A stretch of 64,000 bases of DNA from Sphaeramia orbicularis (Eukaryota > Chordata > Actinopteri > Kurtiformes > Apogonidae), in NCBI RefSeq assembly GCF_902148855.1, contig NC_043973.1, positions 54,337,932 through 54,401,931 on the forward strand. Reading direction: 5' to 3'. The notes below the pieces were generated by a model. It worked only from the letters and a program-made list of their open reading frames with translations. It had not been told where the DNA came from and did not search any database. Below, one piece after another: positions 27,776-39,421 of the stretch (positions are counted from its first letter, which is position 1; every line of letters begins with the position of its first letter). The translations under genes and the position numbers were made by a program.

Positions 27776-27778
<3 letters not shown>
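26155..27778 (-). mobile_element. Tc1-like DNA transposon, 1.6 kb, degenerate
   Basis: Termini CAGTACAGGCCAAAGTTTGG and CCAAACTTTTGGGCTGTACTG are inverted and flanked by TA on both sides. The terminal inverted repeats run for about 180 bases, a typical IR/DR fish Tc1 layout. The transposase lies on the minus strand inside. It landed in TA-rich microsatellite sequence downstream of tmub1. Confidence 0.92.
26317..27368 (-). pseudogene. Tc1 transposase pseudogene
   Basis: A start MARTNQLSKDNEWPSLL is followed at once by a stop. Later pieces carry recognisable Tc1 transposase sequence: STTTVKRRLRESGLHG, AARKPLLRRGNKHKRFIWAK, WKSVLWSDESKFQIFGSNRR (catalytic DDE region) and, near the end, WNFFKTGRKPFQVTTSGSS. 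Several frame changes and stops separate them, so it is inactive. A full Tc1 transposase is about 340 residues. Confidence 0.85.
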
Positions 27779-27808
<30 letters not shown>

Positions 27809-27832
27809 TATATATAATATTATATATTATAT

Positions 27833-27871
<39 letters not shown>

Positions 27872-27918
27872 TAGATATAGATATAGATATGAATAATAGT
27901 AGACTATATGTATATATA

Positions 27919-27974
<56 letters not shown>

Positions 27975-28060
27975 CAATAATGAACAAAATGTATGAATAA
28001 TAATAGACCATATATAGCAATAATAATAGGCTATATCAATCAATAATAATAAATCATATA
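27779..28060. repeat. TA/GATA microsatellite cluster
   Basis: TA runs, a GATA run at about 27834-27895 and more TA runs fill this stretch between the two Tc1 elements. Confidence 0.93.
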
Positions 28061-28154
28061 TATATCACTGATAATAGTTGACAGTCAGTCTTTCTCTGGT
28101 CCCCCCGGACCATGATCTGATATTCAAAATATTTGTTCCTCTCTTTGCTATATA

Positions 28155-29796
28155 CAGACAGTCGTCCTCAAAATTATTCATACCCCTGCCATTTTTTGTA
28201 ACTTTTTGTTTTTGTGATGAAATGAATGAGTTTTTCAAGTTTGTTTGTGACTTATATGTGATACACAAGTGAGGAAATAAGAACAAATGATACTTGGAGA
28301 AATACTTTTTTCAGGAGTATTTTATTAGAGGATTTCTAAAAACGCCATGTTCCAAAATATTCATACCCTAGGTTATTAAGTCCAAAGTCTTTTCTTAATA
28401 TTCAATAGAGTAGCCTTTGTTCTTGATAATGGTTCCTGTAAGTGTCCACAGGTTCTCTTCTGTCTCCTGTGGGACTTTTGGTCCACTCTTCCAGGACAAA
28501 GCCTCCAGCTGGGTCCGGTTGGATGGTCTCACTACCCAGCACTCTGGTCTTTAGCTCCTTCCACGGATCCTCTAAATGATTTAGGTCAGAGCTTGACTGG
28601 GTCATGTCCTTGAACCACTACTGCACTACCTTGGTGGTATGCTTCGGGTCAGTGTCCTGCTGGGGACAGTCCAGTCAGGACAGTCTAGAGTTTCTCAGCA
28701 CTTTCACGCTGTCATCCAGGAAGTTTGATATGATTATGTTTAAATTCATGATGCCTTCTAACTTCATGAGGTTTCCAGTGCCACTAGCAGAGAAGCATCC
28801 TAGCATTATAGGTTATAAAACCATAGCATTATGTTGCCACCAAAATAACCGAGGTATGAAGGTATCACAGACAACCATCCAGTCAGTATTGCACAAAGGA
28901 GTTCTCCATGGATGCAGACACAGGAAGATGGCATGACTCAGGATGAAACATCAGGAGGCTCATCTGGCATTTCCTAGAGCTCTTCTTAACCAAGATCCAG
29001 GCTTTTGGTCATCAATCCAGTGATTTGATGAAACAAAGATGGAGTTGTTTGGCCACATGGATGTTGACTGCATCTGAAGGAAGCAAGGAGAAGAATGCAA
29101 GCTGAACACAGCCCCAACCATCAAGCATGGTGGTGGCAACATAATGCTATTGGGGTTGCTTTTCTGCTAGTGGCACCAGAGAACCTCATCAAGATACAGG
29201 GCATCATGAAAAAGGAGGATTATATCAACATCCTGGATGACAATGTGGAAGTGTCTGCTGAGAAACTCTAGACTGGTCCTGACTGGACGTCCCAGCAGGA
29301 CACTGACCCCAAGCATACCATCAAGGTAGTGCAGTAGTGGTTCAAGGACATGACCCAGTCAAAGCTCTGACCTAATCATATAGAGAATCTGTGGAGGATC
29401 CAAAGACTAGCGTGATGGGTAGGAAACCATCCAACCGGACCTAGCTAAGAGGCTTTGGTCCAGGAAGAGTGGACCAAAACCCCACAGGAGAAGAAGAGAA
29501 CCTGTGGACACTTACAGGAACCATTATCAAGAACAAAGGCTATTCTACTGACTATTAAGAAAAGACTTTGGACTTAATAAACCTAGGGTATGACTAATTT
29601 TGAACATGGCGTTTTTTAGAAATCCTCTAATAAATACTCCTGAAAAAAAGTATTTCTCCAAGTATCATTGTTCTTATTTCCTCACTGTGTGTATCACATC
29701 TAAGACACAAACAAACTTGACAAAACTCATTCATTTCATCACAAAAACAAAAGTTACAAAAAAATGGCAGGGGTATGATAATTTTGAGGACGACTG
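28155..29796. mobile_element. Palindromic Tc1-like element: two 3' halves head to head
   Basis: The ends carry CAGTCGTCCTCAAAATTAT and its reverse complement beside TA. The inverted similarity does not stop after the usual terminal repeat. The left arm (to about 28860) and right arm (from about 29110) are reverse complements for roughly 700 bases, and both contain the 3' half of a transposase (right arm: HGGGNIMLLGLLF, DTYRNHYQEQR; the left arm encodes the same on the minus strand, including SDLNHLEDPWKELKTRV). The 5' half of the transposase is missing. A spacer of about 250 bases separates the arms. Confidence 0.8.
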
Positions 29797-30019
29797 TACA
29801 CACACATATATATATATATAATATATATATATATTATATATATATATATTATATATATATATATAATATATTATACACACACACACATATAATATTATGG
29901 ATCTATATGTATGTATATATATATATATTATATCACATATGATGTATGTATGTATGATATCTATATATATATATATATATCTATATACTATATATATATA
30001 TCTATATATATATATATAT

Positions 30020-30082
<63 letters not shown>

Positions 30083-30085
30083 AGA
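29797..30085. repeat. TA / TG microsatellite cluster
   Basis: Long TA runs are followed by a TG run of about 20 units at 30030-30070. Confidence 0.95.
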
Positions 30086-30465
30086 GTGAGAGAGAGAGAG
30101 ATATGTCTTTTCTATTTACATATCTGTTTCTATCTATTTATCTGTTTCATCTTTTACATATTTTTATTCTGACTTATTATCTGTCTGTTTATTTGACTTG
30201 TACTTGTGTTCATCCTTCACTCGAGGCTAAATCAGCCTCTAAAATCGATGTTTTCACTTTCCCTCCAGTCACTGATGATGTGGTGATTCAGCTTTGGTCC
30301 GATAGGTGGCGGCAAACCAACCCATTTGAAGGTTATAAAACTCCAACGAAGAAGAAATCCCGGAAGTGGTCCGCTGCCGCTCCGTGCAGCTGCTGCAGAA
30401 GCATTTTGCCAACTAATCATCATTTCGCCTCGGTGTTTGTTTGTCTGAACACGGAACCCGGTGTG

Positions 30466-31421
30466 ATGGACCTAGGCTCGGCCTCTTCTCCGGTAAACAC
30501 ACAGTCACAACTGAATCGCGGTCCGGCCCGGTTCACTCCGCAGCGGACTGAGAGGCTAAGCTAAAGGAGCTAAGCTAACTGCCAAGCCGCGCCTCTCGGT
30601 CCGCCTCTCCCCGGTAGAGTCACCCGCAGACAGTAAACCCGGACCTGGTCCATCCTCTAGACTCATTGGTACCAGGTCCGTCCTCCAGACTTGGCGGGAC
30701 CAGGTCTGTCCTCCGGTCCGTTCGGCCTTTAAACCACACACATACACGGGGACGTCACATGGGACTGCTGGAGTTATGAGTCCACGCGTCCGCCATATTG
30801 GACCGGGCAAACCGACCCGTGAAAGTCCGGAGGTGAACCGACGAGTCCGGACCGAACCCGCGTCTTAGACAATAGATAAGATACACTTTACTATCCCCGG
30901 AGGAAAATTCGGTGTAGGCAATAGTGCACGAGAGCTGCAACGTCATTACAGCGAAGATACAAACAAGAAGACATGTGAGTGCAGACATATAATAATAATA
31001 ATAAAGAACATTGCAGACACGTGACAGCAAGAAATGGGACCAAACATGTCATTCTAACGTTTACGACCTGAGCGGGACAGAAACTCTGCCCCTCTGGGCC
31101 CTTGTGATTCCTTGTGGATTTGGGTTCGGTGGTTCCGGTCGGTCGTGACCGGTCCAACATGGCGGACGCTTTTCCCTCAGCATCAGACTGAACTTTGTTT
31201 ACCTGTGTATTCAGTTGCGTTTTCAGTTTAATTCACATTTTGATCCTATTTGTTTTTGAGCTCTTTGTGTTTTACTTGGTGGCATTTCTTCTTCTAAGTT
31301 TGGAGGGTGATTTTATCTCTACCAAAATGTTGGTTTTTCCTCTGGTTTCTCTTCTACACTCGTATCATGTCCAAAAGTGTATTTATATTTTGTTCATTTT
31401 TTTGATCATTCTGTAATAATG

Positions 31422-31503
<82 letters not shown>

Positions 31504-31560
31504 GATAAGGTGCTTTTCAGTATAATTATTTATTCAAAACCTTTTCTCTTCATCTATCTG

Positions 31561-31593
<33 letters not shown>

Positions 31594-31625
31594 AGAGAGA
31601 GAATTTATTATTATTATTATTATCA

Positions 31626-31657
<32 letters not shown>

Positions 31658-34600
31658 TTGCAACTGCAGCTTTGGTTCATGAAACCAAACAGAACCGGTT
31701 CCTGAACGTCTTTGGGTTCAATGTTCATTGTATTAATGAAACCATTATATTTGAATTTCAGTAAAATTTCAATGGAAACATGAATAAAAAAAACCTTCCG
31801 ATTAGAACCTGTCAATCATTCTGGTCAACTGGCGCTGATCAGAATCAGCAGATTTACTGATCACTGATCAATAACTGGTTCATTATGAGTCCAATCTTTG
31901 TGTTTTTTTTAGGGGACGATGCTGGACTTGGATAAAGTCCAGGTTAAAACAGAACCAGGTCCAGACCTGGAGATCCAGACCCCGTACCCGGTCTTAAAGA
32001 GGCTGTCTGTCAAACTAACCGACTGCAGGCAGTGGCTCCAGGGGCGGGACTTCCTGTCTATGGGTAAGAATCCAAACCACGTCTGAAGATCCAGACTGAT
32101 GGTGTCATTTCTGTTGGGTTGGTCTCGTTTTTATAAATATGGTAAAATTGCTAATATGTGGATTCTTCAACTTTAACTTGAGACCAAAAATCAGTATTTA
32201 AACTTATGGACATAGTGATTTGACATTTTTATTTGGTGATTATCTCTGTCCTGGTCTGTGATTGGACAGTCCAGAACAGGACAGTGTCTACCAAAGGTTA
32301 TTACCTCCGCCAAGAAGGTTATGTTTTTGCCAGGGTTTGTTTGTTTGTCTCTTTGTATGTCTGTTAGCAAGATAACTCAAAAAGTTATGGACGGATGTTC
32401 ATGAAATTTTCAGGAAATGTTGATACTGGCACAAGGAACAAATGATTAAATTTTGGTGGTGATCCGGGGGGGCAGACCTGCCTTTGCGGAGGTCTGCGCT
32501 CTCCGAGTGCTTTTCTAGTTCACAGTTGGAGACATTTACATTTTTAAATTTTTCATGAATTGTTTAAATATAATGTGTCTTTCCTCCTGATGGTCCATCT
32601 GTTGATGGTTTAGTTCACAAAGCAATGTCCGAAATGTCCAAAACTGTGCAAAATGTTCAGAAGTGTCCAAAATGTTCGAAACTGTTCAAACTGTCTTGTG
32701 CTGAAGAATCAAAACCCAGACCAGTCCATGGGATTTGTCCATCCAGAGGACTCTGTGTGTGTGTGTGTGTGTGTCTGTCTGTCTGTCTGTCTGCGCAATA
32801 ACTTGTTTTTACCTTTCAGCATTATTATTATTACTCTTTTTTTCTGATCAGTACTCTATTTTACAAAGGTGTATTTGTGCAGTAACTGTTTTTATACGTT
32901 TTAGCTGTGTTTGTTTTTGATTTGTTTCGGTTTTTATTCATGTCTTTTTCTAACTGTGACTCCATTTCATTGTACCTATACCGCCATGTATCTCTGCAAA
33001 TGGCAAATAAAGTCTATTCTATTCTAAAGTAGAGTTTCAACTTGGGGCCTAGATGGTCTGAGAGTCGGCTTGTGACCAAAGGGTTGCTGGTTCGATTCCC
33101 TCGACTGGCAGAGAATTGTTGGCTGATGTGCCCTTGAGCAAGGCACTTAACCCCCCCCATTTGCTCCCCGGGTGCCTGATGTAGTGAGCTCACTGTGTGT
33201 GGTGCATGTTTACATATGTGAACCCTACTAACAAAATAAAGATTCTATTCTAAAATATAAAAAGAACAAATGGCAGTAATTTATTGAAAACAATTAAACT
33301 GAAATAGTCTGTTCATGAGCCCATTAACAGTTTAAGAGCACAGCCTTTAAAAGACTCAAACTACAAACTTACTCTATTTTTTTTTGTCTCACTCTCATTT
33401 TTTCTTTTTTCATTTTCAATCTCTACTTAGAACCTTCTGAACATCCAACAGTGAAAAATGTAAATTCATGCAATTTTTCAACTGGTCTGAACATTTGGAT
33501 CAGGAGTGCACATGAGTGTTTGGACCCAGTGCATCTGGTTCACGTGGAATGGAACAGCCTTTATTGTCATTGTGCTCCTCTAGTCAGTGCAACAGTGTGA
33601 CTAAAACACCAGTATATCAGAGTTTCATCTAGGATTTCACAATTTTGTCCAAAACTAAAATACAGATTTTTTTTTCCCTGTAAAAACTGGATTTTCGATT
33701 TTTGGGTAAAACTACATAAGACAACAGAAGTCGGCATGTCGTTTTTGTGAGCAGTGGAAGGCACTGCTCCCGCCTGAAATCTGCGACGGTTTCACAGAAT
33801 CGCTGAAAATTCCATGATGGACCCACAGACGTTCTACCAGTGTCAGTCAGTGACAGGCAGTGGTGTGTGTGAGATTCACACAGGTTCTATTTGAACTGGG
33901 GAATCCTGTACTGGACCACTGCTTACACTGGTACCACTATTGTGGACCATCACAGATTTATGGTCCGTGGTCAGTACACAGACTTCTGTCAAAGACCACT
34001 GTCACAGTTAGGAGGAGGAGCCTACGGTAGTCTGGAGATGCGTGGTCCAGAGACACGAGAGATGAAATTGATTTGACGATAACCCTTTTTTAAAAAAATG
34101 GTCGTAATAAAAAAAAAAAAAAATCTGATTTCGATTTAAAATCGATAAATCGCGGAGCCCTAGTTTCATCTCGTGTTGCCGTTCCAGTGTTAACGTCATG
34201 TCCATGTCCGATAAATCTACATCGGAACTCTGTAACTGACATCAGCTGACTGTTGACATTCCAGTACAATTACTAAGATGTGAGGCCTTGGGGATACTGT
34301 GGGTTCCAAACGTTGCCACATTGTTATGCATATGTATTAGTGTGGTGTCCGGTGTTCTGAAATATGTTCACATCTGCTGTGTTGTCCGTCCACACCTGCA
34401 GAGACCAGAGTTTGTCCACATTTTTGTGCACAATTGGATGTTTTCTGTTTGTAAAAGCTATTATTTATTGGACATGTTTTCACTGTTTCCTAAATTAAAC
34501 CTGTCTCTAACATGATCTCTGACCTTTCAGAGGACCACCCGGACCTCCAGAAACAGACCAACACTGGCAGGAGGATGGTCTACTGCCCCGACTGTCAGAA

Positions 34601-36692
34601 GGGCTTCTACAAGGCCTCTCACCTGGATGCTCACCGACGTGTCCATGGTGGACAGAAACCCAACGAGTGCTGGCACTGTGGGAAGACGTACCCAACACTG
34701 GTCCGCCTCATGATCCACCAGCAGATCCACAACCGCAAACAGCCATACCAATGCTCCTACTGCGATCGCAGCTTTGCCCTGAAGAGGGATTGGAAGACCC
34801 ACCACCGGACCCACTCTGGAACCAAGCCCTTGAAGTGCTGGTTCTGTGGAGACGGCTTTGGGTTGCAGGATGAACTGAACACTCACCTAGAGATGCACAA
34901 AAATGAGACTTGTTATTGCTGCAACATCTGCGGCAAAATGTTTGTGTCCTACCAGGGTTTCAACTTCCACTGCAACTCACACAAGAACCAGAAGCTGCTG
35001 CCATGTCCCACGTGCAACAAGACTTTTGCAAATCCGCAGAGCCTGAAGCAGCACCAGGTGACCCACTCAAACAGGAAACCACACAAGTGTCCCACCTGTG
35101 GGAAAGGCTTCAAGCTGCAGAGCGGCCTGCGCTGCCACGAGAGGACGCACGACCATGTCAAGGATTACAACTGCACCGAGTGCGGCAAGTGCTTCTCCAG
35201 CCTGCAGGGCCTGAAGCTGCACAACCGGACGCACACCGGACTCAAACCCTACAAATGTACCGAGTGTGGGAAGAGGTTCACGCAGAGTCCGCATCTGAAG
35301 GCCCACATGGTCACACACACAGGTGAGACGTGGAAACAGGATGAACTCTGGTCTTCAGAGCCTGTAGTGATCTCAGTTCTCAGGGTTGGATACAGACCGC
35401 TGAAGTCGTCTGTTCATTAAACCCAGTTCAGACCAAAGATTCAAGTCTAAACCTGTTTATTCGTCTCGTATAAAAGTTTTGATGTGAACTGACCCGTCTC
35501 GGATCATAGAAAACCGAATGATGGCGTTCCCTCAGTTTGTCAAATCTCCAGAAGTTGATTCTAAAGTTAGTATTACAGCTCCATGAAACCTTTCATTGAT
35601 TAATCAACACTAGAAATAAAGCTAAAATGAATAACTCCCTGTTCTCATTCAGACTAAGACACAGATTGTATCCAGTTTCAAAAGAGCTGATACTCTGGTC
35701 TGAACTGATAGAGTTCTAGATGACCTGCACACCTGTGGTCTTCAAGTAGATTCAAAGATTTTTTTATTGTCAGTTGACTGGATGCACAGGACATGCAGAG
35801 AACTGAGATGCCGTTTCTTCAGACACATCTCATGAAATTGCACTGTATGTCCCGCCAGTTCTTATGGCATTTGGCGTGCTATACTTACGCGTTTTCATCC
35901 TTTCGCGTGTCATTCAAGGCCATGTGGTCACATGCCAATTTACACCAAGATCTCCAGTTCACATAACCCTAAACCTCAGTGTGTGGTATCTGACGTGGTG
36001 AAAACGTACGCGGAAAGCTTATAATGTACACAGATAACGAGCCAGTTAATGCCAGTTAAAAGTGGCATGTATATTTATGTGATTTCATGATATCACGTTG
36101 GCTTCTCACCTTGTTGAATGCCTGATGTCAATATAACGGGTCTTCCTAAACTCCTCCCTCTGCAGGTGAGCGTCCGTTCCTCTGCACTACCTGTGGTAAA
36201 AGGTTCACCCAGTCGTCTCACCTCCGTTCTCACATCACGCTGTTCCATGTGGGCAAGAAGCCATTCAGCTGCTCTGACTGTGGGAAGAGCTTCACCATCG
36301 CCCACTACCTGAAGGTTCACCGCCTCAGCCACACCAAGGAGAAGCTGTACCAGTGCTCCTACTGTGAGAAGGCCTTCTCCTACCACAACTCCTGGAGAGC
36401 CCACGAGCGGATCCACACCGGAGAACGTCCCTTCAGCTGCCAGGACTGCGGCCTGAGCTTCACCACATCCGGGTCCCTGCTGAGCCACCAAAGGTCCAAA
36501 CACACTGGGGAGAAGAACCACTACTGCTTCACCTGTGGTGAGTTCTTCTTCACCAGCTCGCTGCTCCGCATCCACCAGCTGGACCACACCGGGGAGAGGC
36601 CACATGTCTGCAGCTGTGGCAAGACCTTCAAGACCAAAGGAGTCCTGCGCTACCACCTTAAGAGGTTCACCAAGCACTGGGCCACCACCTGA
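30466..36692 (+). CDS. C2H2 zinc-finger protein, 15 fingers, 4 coding exons
   Basis: Exons 30466-30492, 31913-32063, 34531-35322 and 36166-36692 join in phase to about 498 residues; the start MDLGSASSP is preferred, with [14 protein letters not shown] (31919) as an internal alternative. The N-terminal part (residues 1-60) has no KRAB, SCAN or BTB domain that I recognise; VKTEPG resembles a sumoylation motif. Fifteen Kruppel-type fingers follow. Finger 1 is [18 protein letters not shown], fingers 8 and 9 are CTECGK types with HTG linkers, and an intron splits the linker after finger 9 (HTG|ER). The last finger is odd: CSCGKTF has one residue instead of two between its cysteines. It is probably a nuclear DNA-binding regulator. 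I cannot assign an orthologue. Confidence 0.85.
30788..30799 (-). promoter_or_regulatory. YY1-type site
   Basis: GTCCGCCATATT is the reverse of AATATGGCGGAC, matching the YY1 consensus AANATGGCGGMC. It lies in the CG-rich first intron of the zinc-finger gene. Confidence 0.5.
30855..31025 (-). mobile_element. LINE 3' tail relic (reverse orientation)
   Basis: ATAAGATACACTTTACTATC followed by CCCGGAGGAAAATTCGGTG is the reversed 3' UTR style of fish LINEs (compare the copy at 50097), here embedded in the first intron of the zinc-finger gene. Confidence 0.55.
31156..31167 (+). promoter_or_regulatory. YY1-type site
   Basis: AACATGGCGGAC is a full match to the YY1 consensus, on the opposite strand to the site at 30788. 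Confidence 0.5.
31412..31660. repeat. (AAT)n/(ATT)n and (ATCT)n microsatellites
   Basis: An AAT run changes directly to an ATT run (31412-31503), forming a perfect inverted repeat, followed by ATCT units at 31555-31590 and another ATT run. Confidence 0.95.
32300..32520. mobile_element. Common teleost interspersed repeat
   Basis: TTATTACCTCCGCCAAGAAGG at one end and GCGGAGGTCTGCGCTCTCCG near the other mark a short non-coding repeat widespread in fish genomes. I recall the motif but not a certain class. Confidence 0.6.
32930..33025 (+). mobile_element. LINE 3' end with ATTCT tail
   Basis: CATTGTACCTATACCGCCATG and GGCAAATAAAGTCTATTCT resemble fish LINE 3' ends with pentanucleotide tails. Confidence 0.5.
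33035..33256 (+). mobile_element. tRNA-derived SINE
   Basis: A B-box-like GGTTCGATTCC sits at 33089-33099 after an A-box-like segment, followed by GCCCTTGAGCAAGGCACTTA, a motif shared by many fish SINEs, and an AAAGATTCTATTCTA tail like that of the neighbouring LINE end. Confidence 0.75.
33540..33605 (-). mobile_element. Reversed LINE tail fragment
   Basis: GGAACAGCCTTTATTGTCAT and the following bases resemble reversed LINE 3' tails (TTTATTGTCATTG). Confidence 0.4.
33630..34162. mobile_element. Non-autonomous hAT element with 8-bp target duplication
   Basis: The element runs from TAGGATTTCACAA to GGAGCCCTA and is bounded by the direct repeat GTTTCATC (33622-33629 and 34163-34170). The right end contains TTTAAAATCGATAAATCGCG, characteristic of fish hAT MITEs. 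It lies in an intron of the zinc-finger gene. Confidence 0.78.
35745..36080 (-). mobile_element. Reversed LINE tail and unclassified repeat in zinc-finger intron
   Basis: TTCAAAGATTTTTTTATTGTC with ATGCCGTTTCTTCAGACACA resembles a reversed LINE 3' end. The CG-containing stretch after it (CTTACGCGTTTTCATCCTTT) looks like another fish repeat. Neither is resolved further. Confidence 0.4.
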
Positions 36693-37214
36693 CACCGCAA
36701 GAGGGGCGCCAAGACTCTGGACCAGGTGTGGAACTTTAATTAGGCTTACATTCAGAAGATGTGTTTAAAGGACCGGTGATTTAGGACCCCGGGCCTTTAA
36801 ACACAGATTGACTCTGTAGGTCAAGATGAAAACACTGAGGTCAGTTCAGACCAAAGATCTCCCTCAACATGAACAATATTGTAAAAAGACGACCGTCTAC
36901 ACTAATGCAACCAGGCCCAGAGGTTGGTCCACTCATAGATGTCTGCAGCACCATTTAATGCTAATCGTTTGCAGCAGAGTGGAGGAAGAACATGCCAGGA
37001 TCGGCCTCCTACTCTACTCAAAAATCAATAGTCTGACTTTATTATAAACTTTATAACAGTTGAACTGAACACTGAGGTCGGTGACAAATGAGGATGGACG
37101 TTATTGGTTTCAGTGACGTCTGCTGTATAAACACTAGTCTGTCTGAATGATCCTGTCCTTCCACAGAACCCTGGTACTACATGGGCCCTGGGGCCAAATG
37201 GAGACCTGAGAATC

Positions 37215-37220
37215 AATAAA
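37215..37220 (+). terminator. Candidate poly(A) signal of the zinc-finger gene
   Basis: AATAAA about 520 bases after the stop codon. Confidence 0.6.
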
Positions 37221-38400
37221 CACATTTTTCTCACCGAGAAACAACCTCAGTTTGAGTTCGACCAAAACATTTTTTCCTTTGACACTATTTTACAAAGACT
37301 TTGAGGCAGCAACGACCAAATGATGTGTCATTTTATGCCTTTCAAGAAGTAATAATTCAGCGTTTGTCAAGGTTGTCAGCGTCAGCTATGACACTACTTA
37401 TCGTGAGGGCCTTTTAGGTACACGGGCCATAGATCTGTCTGCAGCAGTAACATAGTACTAACAGACGACACAATGATGCCCAACACCACAAGAACCACAG
37501 AGAAGAGCTCAGACAAGTCAGGCCAAATCGGACTGGGTCGGACCTGAGTTGGTGCAGGTTGGACCAAGTCAGGCCAATTGGACCGGTCGGACTGAGTTTG
37601 GAGCAGGTTGGGCCGGGTTGGACCTGACTTTTACTTTGCATTGTTTGTGTTGTTGAGTTCTTGGTCTGAACTGGACTGATCTGATCCCGATCCGACACTA
37701 CATGCATCTGAGACGACTGGACATGATGGTAACAGGAATCAGCTGTAACAGTGGTGATTGGATCAGTCAGATGATGCTTTGCAGTGATTGGTCATTTTGT
37801 GGTGGGAGGGACCAATCTAAGAGCTGATGAAATTGTTTATACAATAAGTGAACTGTTGCTTAAAGTTCAAGTCATTTTCTTGTAAAAACTCCCAAACTGT
37901 CCTGGTTCAGTCCCTTTGTAGATGTGTGGATTTGTTGTTTTTATTGTTTTGGTGACCAATGGGTGGCTTGTGGTGACATGCAGCCACAGAATATGAATAA
38001 ATTCATGAAATGTGAGGAGGAAACTGGAAGTTCTGGTATTTTAGAAAGGATTTAATTTCAACCAATCAGGATGCTGTATAATAAACCTAACCAGTTAAAT
38101 ATTTATATTCTACTCATTTTATCCATGTGTCTTGTTTCTGTCAGACACATGGTTTTTATAGTGCGTTCAGGTTTGTCCTGTACAAAAGTACAAATAAAAG
38201 GTCAATTATGGTGCAGAATTTACCTGAATTTATAGAAAATCTAAATAAAAAATAGATTCATTTGAATTTGCCATTTGTGATGTCATCAGAGACACTATTG
38301 TTGGATGTTTGCTGCTGAAATGCATCCTGGGAGCAGTAGTCCAATGGTGTTCATCTAGTCTTCAGTTTGTCCTCAGTTTGGAGAGAGCGGGTGCATATTG
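37221..38400. other. Intergenic region without recognised gene
   Basis: I find only a short degenerate repeat of GGACCAAGTCAGGCCAAT type at about 37510-37630 and AT-rich sequence; the short ORFs have no recognisable similarity. Confidence 0.6.
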
Positions 38401-38689
38401 AGGCACCGACACCGCCTGTGGCTCACTTCCGGTGCCACAGCTCGTCCCTACTGTCAGTTTAACACCCTGAGCGCCTCCCTCCCGCAGAGACCTCCCCTTG
38501 CCTCCCCTGGTCGCCATGGAGACCTCCCTCCCTCCATGTCCCACGGCATCCATGGGAGTGTGTCTGTAACCTGATAGGGGCGTGGCGGCCGGCGGACACC
38601 TGAGCTGAGCGGCCTGCTGAATGTTTGATGGAGTCTGTCAGAGCTTCAGAAACACCTGAACGCATCGATCGGAAGAGTCGACCACACAG
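38400..38689 (+). promoter_or_regulatory. dnajc5b: dnajc5b promoter and candidate 5' non-coding exon
   Basis: A locally CG-richer segment ends in ACCACACAG followed by donor GTACAG at 38690. The next exon with the start codon follows 0.7 kb downstream. The transcription start is not determinable. Confidence 0.45.
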
Positions 38690-39421
38690 GTACAGAATGT
38701 TTATACCGTATACGCTTTATACGAACTGTCTGCACTTTGGTCCACCTACTGAGCTGACTGTAGGTGGTCTTGGAGGTCTACAGGTGGAGTCCTGCTGGAC
38801 TGAAAGTTTACTGGAAACTCTTCTTTCTATGTTTAGCCTTGGTTTAATCTGGGGACATTTTTAGGTTTTGTGACATTTGCAGATAATGTAGAAAAGATCA
38901 ATAAATATACTAAACCTGCGTCTTTTAGCCGACCTTTACCTTCAATGCTGATTCTACATCTGTTGCCAGTATTTAGAAATATACAGGTTGTTGTAGGTTT
39001 CAGTTAAATATTGTCTGGGTTTCTACTGAGGATATAGGAGGATTCAGTCAGTCTTAATAAACACTTTTCTGTTTTACTGTAATGACTAACTGTGGCTTTC
39101 GAAACAAAGGTTTTACTCGAGACACAAATGTTTTATGTCTTAAAATTGTTATAATTTGAGTCTGAATGAACTTCAGTCATGTTTAGTGTACTAGCAGTAG
39201 CTACATTTAACTGCTGTAAGCTTGACAGCTAATGTTAGCTGCTGTTGGCTTCATACATAATAGCTGCTCTGAGATCAGTAATTAATGCTAGTTGTTAGCT
39301 CAACAGCTAATGTTAGGTCCTTAGCTTACTAGCCATGCTTACTTGTTCATGGTAGCTGTTAGCTTGCTAGCTAGTATGTTTCAGGTGTGGTGTGACCTGT
39401 GTTTCAGGTGATGGTTTCAGG

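Noticed and set aside
33035-33115. Possible tRNA gene
   Set aside because: B-box-like sequence is present but there is no cloverleaf with acceptor stem; downstream sequence is that of a SINE.
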